From: Pilatotrama ljubarskyi
Taxonomy: Eukaryota; Basidiomycota; Agaricomycetes; Polyporales; Polyporaceae
Length of the DNA: 64,000 nucleotides
Assembly: GCA_022385805.1 (NCBI GenBank)
Contig: MU277670.1
Coordinates: 591,102 to 655,101, forward strand
Reading direction: 5' to 3'
Under the pieces are notes generated by a model, which saw nothing but the letters and a program-made list of their open reading frames with translations, did no database searches and was not told the DNA's origin. Shown here one piece after another: positions 11,009-21,861 of this stretch. The first letter of the stretch is position 1. Each line of letters starts with the position of its first letter. The position numbers were made by a program, and so were the translations under genes.

Positions 11009-13346
11009 TCATATATGTAGCTCCTTCTCTTTGCTGTGCGGCTGTGCCTCTACGTCGACGACCTCCACGACATCGTCATCATCGTCCGCATCCTCTTGCG
11101 GCAGAATGAGGTTGAGCACCAGCGCCACCAAGCCGGACATCAGGACTGCGACCTCGTCAGCATCCACACGCACAGCATTCTGCAAGGGTGTACTCACAAG
11201 GCGTGCTAAGCACGATCGTGATAGAGTCGAACAAGCCCTGAAGGCCCTTGCTCGGATTGCTCACGCCATCGAAAAGGTGCGTGAAGATCGTCGGGACGAG
11301 CAAGTCCCCGATGCCGAAGGAGAACGCGGCGGCGAGGACGAAACGGTCTCGGCGCGTGAAGCGGTTGTATGACAGTACGCGAACGCCGGAAGTTGCGACG
11401 CTGGCGAATAGGAATGTTGTCACGCCGCCTAGGACGGGGTTCGGAACTGCAAAAGGTGGTGGTTAGTGAGGGGAAGTGGAGCGTCCCGGTCGATGCACGC
11501 ACTGGCCAGGAAGACGCCTGAGATCTTTCCAAGCACGCCGAACAGGATGAGGAAGAAGCAGCAGAATCGACCCGCCGTCCGGTTCGCGCAGCGCGTGATC
11601 GCGATCACACCGTTGTTCTAGACAGCACATCCATGTAAGTCTCCAGAAATGACAGCTTGTGACAGCTCCTTACCTGAGCGAAGATGGACAGCGGCGTCAC
11701 AGTAAACAGGGCGGAGAGGAAGCCACCGATGCCGTCGCTCTGAGTGAAGCGTCAAAATCAAATCGACCTCAGCGCAGACAAAATCGTGCTGACCAAAACG
11801 CCACCCTGGATGCGAGTATCAAATTCTTCGCCCACGACCGCGACCCGCGAAACCTCTGCAGACGCGGTAATGTCGCCAATAGCCTCCATAGCAAGCGAGA
11901 CTAACGTCCTTGTCAGCCAGAGCAATGGAAGCCGGTTCGAGAAGCTTTACCATAGACAGCGAGCATGGGGAGGATGGCAGGAGCATATACCCGGATCTTG
12001 AAGGTGTGAACCCTATACACCAGATCAGTACCTGTTTCACTTTGGGGAGGTAGGTCAACTTGCCATAGGAAGGTGATCCCCGGCGCAGCCTTGATGCTGC
12101 TCCCGTCGATATACCCCGCTGCGCCAGCAACGATACAGCCTACGGCCAAACCTACGATGACGGAGATGTTCTTCAAGAAAGGCGATCCAAACAGCTCCGT
12201 AAGGATGATGCTGATGAAGGAGAGAAAACCGAGCCCGATGAACTCCGGCGAACCCCAGGGAAGAGGTCGAGGTGCTGAGATGTTTGGGCAGAGCTGGAAG
12301 AAGCCTGAGGTGGGCCGGCTGGAGCAGTCGTTGGATCCGCCTCCCCAGTTAGGTATGCCGGAGGAGCCAATGAGGGAAGCACCGATCATGACGATCACCG
12401 TTCCTGCAGGAGACAGTCAGAATGACTTTGAGGGTGTACGCGGGGAGCTGCGGACCTGTAACCATGGGCGGGAATACGCGCTTGAGGATTCGTGGCGGCA
12501 CAAACGACATGAAGATCTCGAGGAATGCGCAGATCATGGATGTTCCTGTATTGCAGTGAGCCACCGGCTATCTCAGCAGCGAGGTGAGTGCCATACCGAG
12601 AACCATTCCATAGGCGTCCGGACAGGGCCCCTTCACGACGGTCCCGTCCGTGCCGACCGTGGATGGGCAAGTGCCATCTGCGTACATAGCGTCAAAGATC
12701 TACGGCAGTCATGATGGTGAGCTCAGTATCCAGGAGTAGCGCTGGGCAGACCTACGGCATTAGCGGTACTCAAAGTAGCGAAGCTGGTGCCGACGACCGA
12801 GATGAGACCAGTGCCTAGGTAGTAGTTGCCGAAGAGCCGTAATCTGGACATCTGCACCAGGCTCAGGATGCCTAGGGGCCAGTATCGGTTAAATTCGTGT
12901 ACGAGCGCTGGGAGAACATAGTACTCACCGCAGCCAATGAGTGACGCTGAAATCATGTATGCAGACGTCTCGGAATCCAGGTTGAGCGCATTTGCAAAGA
13001 TGATGGGCGGGGTGATAAGACCAGCCAGCATGGCCAGTGCATGCTGCAGTCCACTGGCAGCAGCAAGAATAATGGGCAGCTCCGAGTCCAGAGCATAGAA
13101 GGGTGGGCCGGTCTTCGTCTGCTTAGGGCGAGCACGGCCGAGCCGCCAAGGGGTGGTAGGCATGCAGAGCCATGCATAGTCGTAGTCTCCGACCCAGCCA
13201 TGCCTGGTGGTGACTTTCTGCTTGAGACCCCGGACGCGCCCTCCTATGTCCCAACGGCGCTTGGTCGGGCGCGCAGTTGTAGCATGCTCGAGCGAGGGTG
13301 GGGGAATCTTCTCAGGCTGGTCCGTGGTCACCGAGCGGATAGACAT
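11009..13346 (-). CDS. uric acid/xanthine permease (NCS2/NAT family)
   Basis: NAT permeases are plasma-membrane H+ symporters for urate and xanthine; fungal UapA and UapC are the models. Eleven exons (13346-12929, 12871-12756, 12699-12597, 12545-12456, 12403-12064, 12012-11951, 11900-11794, 11739-11674, 11617-11503, 11446-11198, 11145-11009) sum to 1803 bases, 600 residues. The NAT signature QNNGVIAITR lies at about residues 433-442 and its first Gln is the last codon of exon 8. Other landmarks are PIILAAASGLQHALAM (TM1), SFVPPRILKRVFPP, SLAMEAIGDITASAEVSR and FLMSGLVALVLNLILP. The intron 12928-12872 is in-frame and stop-free and would be missed by a naive reading. The intron 12063-12013 uses a GC donor. 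Three GATAAG sites lie upstream. Confidence 0.95.
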
Positions 13347-13805
13347 CGCTGCCGTTCGCAGAGACGCAGAGGGAGACTCGGAGGGTGCTGGGTGGTCGCA
13401 GGGGGCGGGGCATTCCGACTGCCGCTGTGGCCTGGCTATATAGTGTTGCGAGTGGATGCATTCTAGCCTGCCATGTCGAAAATTAGTCGAAGATAAGAAG
13501 ACGTGTGGTGCCTGCCCCCGCGGAGGAGATAAGTCTTCCTACCGTTAATACCGACACAGGCGCTATCGCTTTCTGCCGCCACAGGCGCCCACAGATAAGT
13601 AAGTAGGTTGCCGGATTAGACGCCCGTGTATCCTCCGATCAATATGGGCGCCTACAAGACGACGCCGCGACGCCTAGCGGGACCGACGCGCGGTGGCTTG
13701 ACTAGGCCAAGTATAGCTTACACCTGAGACTGTTGTTTCTGCTTGTCTCTGTACTGCTATTTGCTGGACTCTGGACAAGCTTTGAACTCTGGACAATCGT
13801 TAGAT
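13347..13805. other. divergent promoter region between the permease and SLH1-like genes
   Basis: A 459-base region between two start codons. It contains the GATAAG cluster described separately. No gene is visible. Confidence 0.7.
13492..13599. promoter_or_regulatory. cluster of three GATAAG sites (candidate nitrogen-regulator binding sites)
   Basis: GATAAG occurs at 13492-13497, 13528-13533 and 13594-13599, all in the same orientation. They are 146 to 253 bases upstream of the permease start codon and about 200-315 bases upstream of the helicase start. In ascomycetes, AreA/Nit2-type GATA factors bind HGATAR and activate purine permeases under nitrogen limitation. That this applies here is inference from the motif and the gene. 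Confidence 0.6.
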
Positions 13806-16800
13806 ATGGCTCAAGACCTTACAGAACATTTGGAACATCTCGTGAGTACCGTCGAGGACTCCGCAGATCGCGAGAAACGCCTCCTCGATGAATGGGCTAG
13901 GTCTGTATCTTAGGTACGTCTCGGATCGTGCAGCTGATTTCTCCTCTCCCAGGTACTCTGTCTCCGGAGATTGTGGGTGCTGCTCCTACGCCGATTTTCG
14001 TCAGACTTCATAGCACCCAATAGCTGGACGTCATCCCAAGGATGTACCAAGCGATCTCAGTGAAGGCGAACGATGGGAGTCCGTCCTTGACTTCGTCCAA
14101 GGTTCCTCGAGCGACGCCGGAGCGCATGCACGCCAACCCAACATCTCTGAACTCCTCTCGTGTGTATCCTTCAAGCAATATATTGCTTCGCTCCGTTTCA
14201 CCGACCGTTGTGCGCATAAACAGAAAGCCGAATGTGGAGCATCTAATGCCCTCCCTTCTATCGCTTCTATCTTCCCCGAAGCCAGATGACGCCATCTCGG
14301 AGGAATTGGTGGAGATGGTCGGCTTTGACAACATAGAGCTGTCCATGAGCCTGCTCGCAAGACGGCAAGACGCAGTCCGAGAGCTCAATACGTACTTGAG
14401 TGGCGGTCGCAGCGAACCTGAGCGGTTCGAGCCTAAGCAAGTCAATGGTCACAGTCGTAGTAAAGGAAAGCACAAACAGAGTGAGCATATGGTCCTTACT
14501 CGGATGCAAGCGTTGTACTAACTGCACATGTACCAGCCGCATCCGCGCACCTGGATCAACTGGACCCAGCCGAAGCTCGCAGACGCATGGAGGAAAGCTT
14601 GAGAGCGAACGCGGAACGCCCTCTATTTACAGGAACAGCTGTAAGCAGACCCAGTCGGAGCAGCGAGGCTCCAGGCCAGGTGCTAACTCAAGCTTTACCA
14701 GCACGACGCCCCGGAAGTGCTACCGCATGTGTACACCTCGGCCTCCATCGCGCAAGGCAACATGCTGTCTCACCTCGGGACACGATATATGCTGCCTCTC
14801 GGAACGACAAGGCGCGAAACTGAGGTAAGCCATCAGCCTAGCGTCGCTCCGAGCTCGACTCCTGAAGGTAACACCAGGATTACGAAGAAGTGGTGATCCC
14901 TCCAGCGAGGACCGTGCCGCCGCGCGCGTCAGAACGCCTCATTCCTGTGTCCGAGCTGGATTCACTAGCGAAAGGCTCATTCCCCGTGGGTGCTCCGGAC
15001 ATGCTTGGTCGCTACACAACGCTGACTAAATGTCCGGCAGGGTTACACCTCCCTAAACAGAATCCAGTCGATCGTCTACCCGACTGCCTACCAATCGAAT
15101 GAGAACATGCTTATATGCGGTGAGCGTCCATCGCTGAAGTGACATGACCTGCTGGTAGACTGACCGCGCCCACAGCTCCTACGGGTGCTGTAAGTCGCAA
15201 GACTACAGGTGAAAGACTAGTACTGAAGTTTTGATTAGGGTAAAACCGATGTAGCCATGCTCGCAGTGCTGCGCGTCCTGGACCAGCACCGGTCACGCGG
15301 GAGTACGTCGGGGAACTTAGCAGCGTCCATCGAGAGGGACAAGTTCAAGATTGTCTATGTGTAAGTTCGATAGGTACCCTCGTCTGAGCTAGTGCTGATC
15401 GCCCGTGCCCAGCGCCCCGATGAAGGCGTTGGCGTCAGAGATCGTGCGCAAGCTCGGGAAGCGGCTGCAGTGGCTGTCAATACGCGTTCGCGAATTGACG
15501 GGTGAGAACGCTTGCTATGTCATCTCGTGCACATTGACTGACAACGCTGCAGGTGACATGCAACTGACGAAGAAAGAAATTGCGGAGACGCAGATAATCG
15601 TAACCACTCCGGAGAAGTGGGATGTCGTCACGAGAAAGCCTACGGGCGAGGGCGAGCTGGCATCAGTCAGTTATAATCTTTCGAACAAAACGACGACCGT
15701 CGTTGACACAGGCTCGGTGATAGAAAGTCAAACTGCTCATCATTGACGAGGTGCATCTGCTCAACGACGAGCGTGGAGCTGTGATCGAGACGATCGTAGC
15801 TCGTACCCTCAGACAGGTAAGCAATCGTTGAAGCAGAATACTTGTACCGTCCTAACGGCAGGTATAGGTCGAGTCGACACAATCTGTGATCCGCATCGTC
15901 GGCTTGAGTGCGACCTTGCCGAATTATATCGACGTCGCAGACTTCCTCAGGTTTGTCTCGATGAGGATACCCGTTTTGTCAACTGACCCACACTGTTCTC
16001 TGCAGCGTCAATCGTCACACGGGTTTATTCTACTTCGACTCTTCCTTCAGACCGGTCCCGCTTGAACAGCACTTCATCGGCGTCCGTGGGAAGCCCAACA
16101 GTCCACAATCCAAGAAGAATCTCGACCGCGTCACCTTCGAGAAGGTCTCCGAGCTCGTGCGTGAGGGACACCAAGTGATGGTGTTCGTGCATGCGCGCAA
16201 GGAGACTGTCAAGGCCGCCGAGGCGCTCAAGGAGGCTGCGCAAATGGACGGCATCCTGGATGACTTCAGCTGCAACGAGCATCCGCAGTTCGACTTCTTC
16301 CGGAGAGATATTGGGCAGTCGAGGAATAAGGAGATGAGGCAGCTGTTTGACCACGGGTTCGGGATCCACCATGCTGGGATGTTGAGGACTGACAGGAATA
16401 TGATGGAGCGGATGTTTGAAGCACGAGCTATTAAGGTGTGCTCCGTCGCATACCACCGGGTGCGTATGCTGATCCTCCGCAGGTCTTGTGCTGTACTGCG
16501 ACGCTGGCCTGGGGTGTCAACTTGCCCGCGCACGCAGGTACGCTCCTTCGCCACGTACAAACGACATCGGTCGCTCAGCAGCTGGTCATCAGTCATCATC
16601 AAGGGCACGCAGGTATATGACAGCTCGAAGGGTTCATTCGCGGACCTATCCGTCCTGGATGTCCTCCAAGTCTTCGGACGTGCAGGTCGGCCAGGCCTCG
16701 AAACAAGCGGCGTGGGCTTCATCTGCACAACAGAGGATAAGCTCACACACTACCTCGACGCGGTCACATCTCAAGTGCGTCTGACTCGCCCTCATTCTCT

Positions 16801-19800
16801 CGCACAGAAGGCCTCTGCTGATATGACTTTCGCAGGTTCCAATAGAGTCCAGGTAAGGCTAATTTTGTCAAGGATGTCTCGGGTGGGCTCACCTCACGAA
16901 TGTCAGGTTCGTCGCAGGGATGATTGATGCGCTTAATGCGGAGATCGCCCTCGGCACGGTAGCCAACGTCCACGACGCAGTACAGTGGCTCGGATACACC
17001 TACCTCTTCGTCCGCATGCGCAAGAATCCCTTCCAATATGGCAAGGATCCTCCCAATATATCGATAAGCTTCGCATATTGACCACAAGACAGGTCTCGCA
17101 TGGGATGAGGTCGCGGACGACCCGTACCTCGGCGCGAAACGAAACCAGCTCATCACCTCGGCAGCCCTACAGCTGGCTGAGGCGCGAATGATCGCATTCG
17201 ACCGTCAGACAGGCGGTCTCGTGTGTACCGACCTGGGAAGGATCGCGGCCAAGTACTACATCCGGCACAAGTCTATCGAGATCTTCAACGAGAAGTTCCG
17301 GCCGAAGATGTCGGAGGCGGATGTGCTGGCGATGCTGAGTATGAGCACCGAGGTGGGCGTGATGTTCAGGGTAAGGGTGAATATTGGACTGAAGGAGGAG
17401 TGCAGTTCGACCAGATTCAAGTCCGAGAGAATGAGGTCAAGGAGTTGGAGGCCCTGATGGAGAACGTGCCGTGCGCAGTAAAGGCAAGCGCGATATTTGC
17501 CGTGAGTCAAGGGCAATGCTTGCTGAGATTTGCGGCCATCTGCAGGGCGGCACGGATACGAGCCAAGGCAAGGTGAACATCCTGCTACAAGCATACATTT
17601 CGCAGCAACGTCCCGAAGACTTCGCCCTGGTCTCCGACCAAGCCTACGCAGCACAAAATGGCGGCCGCATAGTCCGCGCCCTCCTCGAGATCGCGATCTC
17701 GCGCAAATGGGCGAACGTGAGCGCGGTGCTCATGGGCATGAGCAAAGCCATCGAGAAGCGCCTCTGGCCGTTCGACAACCCGCTCAAGCAGTTCGAGCTC
17801 AAGGCCGACGTACTATACAACCTAGAGCGCTGGGCGGACGACTATGCTGTCTCCGAGCTGGCCGAGATGAATGCGGAGGAGCTCGGGAAGCTCTTGCACC
17901 TCAACGAGAGGCATGGCTCCGCAGTACGTGAGGCCGCGAAGCAGTTCCCCACTGTCAGGATCACCTACGCCCTGAGGCCTCTCGGCGCGGACGTGCTCAA
18001 GATTGCCGTCAGAGTCGAGCGCGCCTTCAACTGGAGCAGCAAGGTACATGGGTCGGCCGAGCCATTCTGGCTGTGGGTGGAGGACCATGACGGCACGAAC
18101 ATCCTGCAGCTCTCCCATCTCATCTTCCGGCAGACAACTGAGTCCTTGCACGTCGATTTCGTGATTTCGATCCCAAGCCAGAAGCGACCGCCTTCAGTGA
18201 CCATACGCTTCGTGTCTGACCGGTGGCAGGGCGCTGAGGAAGAGGTCGAAGCTTCGTTAGAAGAGCTGGTCATGCCCACCTCGTCAGAGTCGCATACGCC
18301 TCGTCTCGACATCCCCTTCCTCCCACTGTCAGTCATCCAGAACCCGCCGTTACAGGACGTCTTTGCTCGGAGATTGCACGGGTTCAACGCCATCCAGAGT
18401 CAAGTCTTCTGGAGCGTGACAAGGACAAGGCTACATACGTTACTCTGTGCACCGACCGCTTGCGGCAAGTCCGTCCTGGGTCAAATAGCCATCTGGTCAG
18501 TGGCGATCTCGACTGCAAGATGCGTTACTCTTTTACTCATTCTCTTCAAGGGAGACACTGCGGAACTCGCCCAATAACGCATGGGCACTTGTAGTCGCCC
18601 CCCGAAGAAGCATTGCATTAGAAGCCACGTCTGACTTGAGGCTCGCGTCGAGAGCGACGGACGCCACAGTTGATCTCGTGACGGCTGATCGTGTCTTTGA
18701 CAAGGTCAACCGAAAGACAGTGCGGGTCATCACAGCAGCGGACCTCTTCGACGCACTCGCTCGCCCACGCGATTTCACGGACGTGCTCTCTCGCCTTCGT
18801 CTGGTAGTCTGCGAGAGCCTTGAGCTCCTCGATGCCGTGTATGAGCTTGGCGTGTCACTGCTCCTCCACGCCACGCAGACACATCCCGTCCGCTTCCTGG
18901 GCCTCTCGAACTCACTGAACGACCCAGCCGACTTGGCCGCTTGGCTCGACGTCGACCCGCTGGCCTTGCACAGCTTCCGGCCGAGCGACCGCGACCAAGC
19001 GCTCTCGATTACAACGCAGACGTTCACTATCCCCCACTCCGCCGCGCTATTCAAGGCGATGGCGAAGCCAGCGCACTCAGCGATCCAAGCTGCGCGCGGC
19101 GAGCCCGCCATCGTCTTCGTACCCTCACGGAACCAGTGTGCGTCCGTCGCGCTCGACCTCATCACGCAGTGCGCGCTCGAGATGGAGACCGCGAAGGGCT
19201 ATCTCCCGGACGACGTCTCGGTCGAGCACCTCGAGCGGTACCTCTCGCGCCTGCAGAACGAAGCTTTCCTCAAAGACTTCATCACGCGCGGCGTGGGCTT
19301 CTTCCACGACGGCATCGCCAAGCCCGACCGGCTGCTCACGCTTGAGCTCTTCGCCGAGGGCCTTATCCGCGTGCTCATCGTCCCGCGCGAGGCGTGCTGG
19401 ACGCTGCCTGTGCGCGCGACGACGGTCGTCGTGATGGGCACGCAGTACGTGCACGTCGCGCCGGGCACGGACGAGCGGCAGGTGCGCGACTACGCGCTGG
19501 AGGAGATCGTGCGCATGCAGGGCAAGGCGGTGCGCCAGCTCGGCGCGCCGGGGCACTTCCACCTGTTCTGCCAGGCGGAGGGCAAGGACACGATCACGCG
19601 CTTTCTGAACGACGGCCTCCCGCTCGAGTCGAGGCTGCTCGAGACGGAAACGCTACGGGCGTGGTACAGGGAGAGGCGGAAGGACGGCGGGATCGCGGAT
19701 AAGCAGGCGGCCGTGGACGTGCTGTCGTTCACATTCCTGGCGCGGCGGCTCGTCAGCAACCCGGCGTATTACGACGCGCGGTCGACCTCGGTGAACGAGC

Positions 19801-19835
19801 TGTTATCGCGGATAGAGGACCGGCTGGAGAAGTGA
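13806..19835 (+). CDS. SLH1: Slh1/ASCC3-like Ski2 helicase with degenerate second cassette
   Basis: Slh1/ASCC3 is the helicase of the ribosome quality-control trigger complex, which splits collided ribosomes; family members carry two helicase-Sec63 cassettes. More than 15 exons are needed. The N-terminus is tentative ([13 protein letters not shown], 13806-13900, then two small exons); from [18 protein letters not shown] on it is clear. Cassette 1 is intact: APTGAG/GKTD (Walker A, split by an intron at about 15193), [44 protein letters not shown] and [11 protein letters not shown] Sec63 domain follows (17150-18350; [12 protein letters not shown] precedes it). Cassette 2 has APTACGKS for Walker [12 protein letters not shown] where DExH should be, FFHDGI for HHAGL and [10 protein letters not shown] for motif VI. 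The frame stops at 19835 just inside the winged helix, so the second Sec63 domain is missing. Confidence 0.86.
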
Positions 19836-20003
19836 TCGAAAGCGTAGCAACTGTATAAAGATACTTGCAAGAAAAGCAGCGAGACCCATGTAGCATACAT
19901 ACAATCACGTCGGATGCGGCTTCTGCTTTCTCCTTCCCTCTCCTTCTATAGACCCCTCGCCTCCACGCACAAGCAATCAAGACAGGCCAAGGCCGAGATT
20001 AAG

Positions 20004-21861
20004 TCATGCGATGAACTTCTTGAGATTTTGGAGACGCTCGACGGCCTGCTTGAGGGTCTCGACGTCCTTGCAGAACGCGAACCTCGCGTAATTCTCGCCG
20101 ATGGACGTGTGCTCCTCGCAGTAGAACTGGCATCGTCAGCGTGTCAGCTCCATGGTAACCACATGAACCGCCGGCGAAATGCTCACTTCGCTCACGGGGA
20201 TTGAAGACACGCCGACTTCCATCGCGATGAACCAGCACGCCCTGGAGGGAGGTCGGAGGTAGAGATAGGGTAGAGATAGCGGTGAGCGACCGTTTCGTTT
20301 CCGATACCCGTAGCATGACCTACTTGAAGTCCCGCCCCCTGCCCTCCACGCTCTGCGGGAACGGATAGTCCTCAGGCCACTTTACGCTCGAGATATCCTG
20401 GGAAGAAGCACGAAGCACGTCAGCCCACCGAGGACGCCGAGCGTGACAAGACTGGGTCACACGCACCAGGAGCACGAAATAGCTCCCCTGCGGGTTCGTG
20501 TATTTCATGCCGAGCTTATCGAACCCTGCGGTGAGGATGTCGCGCCGCTCCGCGTACTCATCGCGTTGCTTCGTGAGGAAGCCGCGCTTCTTCGCCTCCT
20601 CGATCCCGACGGCGGCCGCCTCCTGCAGCGGGGAGTTGCTGCAGAAGACGATCCGCGTCGTCGCCGCCAGTGTGGGCTGGATGATTGATGCCGGGCCAAT
20701 GAGCCAGCCTACCCGCCACCCGGTCGCTGCGAACATCTCTGCAATACAAGGTCCCGGTGTCAGCGTTATTGCGCCGTTGGCACTTCCTCGGGCTGATAGG
20801 GAAGGCGGAGCGGGACGTACTGCCAGCGGAGCCCACGGTGACGGTGCGGTCCCACATTCCCGGAAGGGTGGCGATACGGACGTGCTCGTTATCGTCGAAG
20901 ACGAGGGAGTCATACTGCGGGGTCACGTCAGTGTCAGGGAACATGTACCACGCTGCGGTGGAGAGGCGTAACGGGTACGAGGCGATACGCACGACTTCGT
21001 CCGACATCACGAGGAGGTTGTGCTCCTCGGCGATGGCAGCGATCTGCTCGAGCTCGTGGCGCGTGAAGACCTTCCCCACGGGGTTCTGAGGGGTGTTGAC
21101 GATGATCATCTTCGTGCGCGGGGTCACGGCGCGCCTATGTGGTGCGTGAGCATTCGCTACCAGGCATTCGGGACGCGGGGACTAGGACCGACCGTAGCTC
21201 GTCGAAATCAATCGTCCACTCGGAGCTACTGTGCTTGCCATCGTGCTTGGGCGGGTGTAGAGGGACGTAGACGGGGATGCCGCCATTGAACGTCACCGAG
21301 GGCAGGTACTGGTCGAAGAACGGCTCGAACATGATCACCTCATCTCCTTGCTCGAGGAACGCGACGAAGACAGAGTATTGCCCTGGCGCCGCAATTGTAT
21401 GAGCACGTGCAGAACCGCGCAAGAGGGCATTTGAACGCACCTTCGTTCGCACCGCTGGTGATGAGAATCTCGGAGTCGACATCAAGTTCTCTGCCGAAGT
21501 CAGCGCTGTAATGCTCCTTGAGGGCTTGGCGGAGGCGGATTCGGCCCTTCGGGTGGGAGTAGTGGTTGGTCGCCGTTTGGTTCAACGCTTCCTCCGCCGC
21601 CTTCTTGACCCACTCCGGAGGCGGGAAGTTCATGTAGCCCTGACCGAGGTTTATGCAGTCCGCGGGGAGGTTGGCAGCGCTTGCGGGGAGTCAGGCTATG
21701 TGTTCGAGGCGCAATTATTGCAAGACATACTTGAAGATGGACCAGACATCCTGCGCGAGAGCTCTGCCCTCCTTCAGTCGCGACGAGAAGGGAATGAGGT
21801 TGGACCGATCTTTCTTGGTGCTGGTAGCTCCGTTAGTGCGGTTTTCGGCGGTGGGCGACAT
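20004..21861 (-). CDS. BNA3: kynurenine aminotransferase (PLP fold type I)
   Basis: The enzyme transaminates kynurenine to kynurenic acid with 2-oxo acids and is part of tryptophan breakdown. Exons 21861-21731, 21679-21441, 21382-21193, 21134-20993, 20914-20821, 20738-20467, 20397-20324, 20241-20187 and 20126-20004 total 1320 bases, 439 residues, close to yeast Bna3. Visible landmarks are INLGQGYMNFPPPEWV near the N-terminus, ITSGANEG, NTPQNPVGKVFTRHEL (the Asn that contacts the PLP ring), VMSDEVYDSLVF (the PLP Asp and Tyr), and VGSAGKMFAATGWRVGW with the Schiff-base Lys at about residue 266. The Lys codon is split by an intron (A/AG). The tail FYCEEHTSIGENYARFAFCK includes the substrate-carboxylate Arg. 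No obvious mitochondrial presequence is seen. It converges on the helicase gene. Confidence 0.95.

Noticed and set aside
12872..12928. Continuous reading of the permease through 57 bases with no stop
   Set aside because: The segment has GTGAGT and CCTAG borders and interrupts SLIGCGILSLVQM, which is conserved in the family, so it is an in-frame intron.
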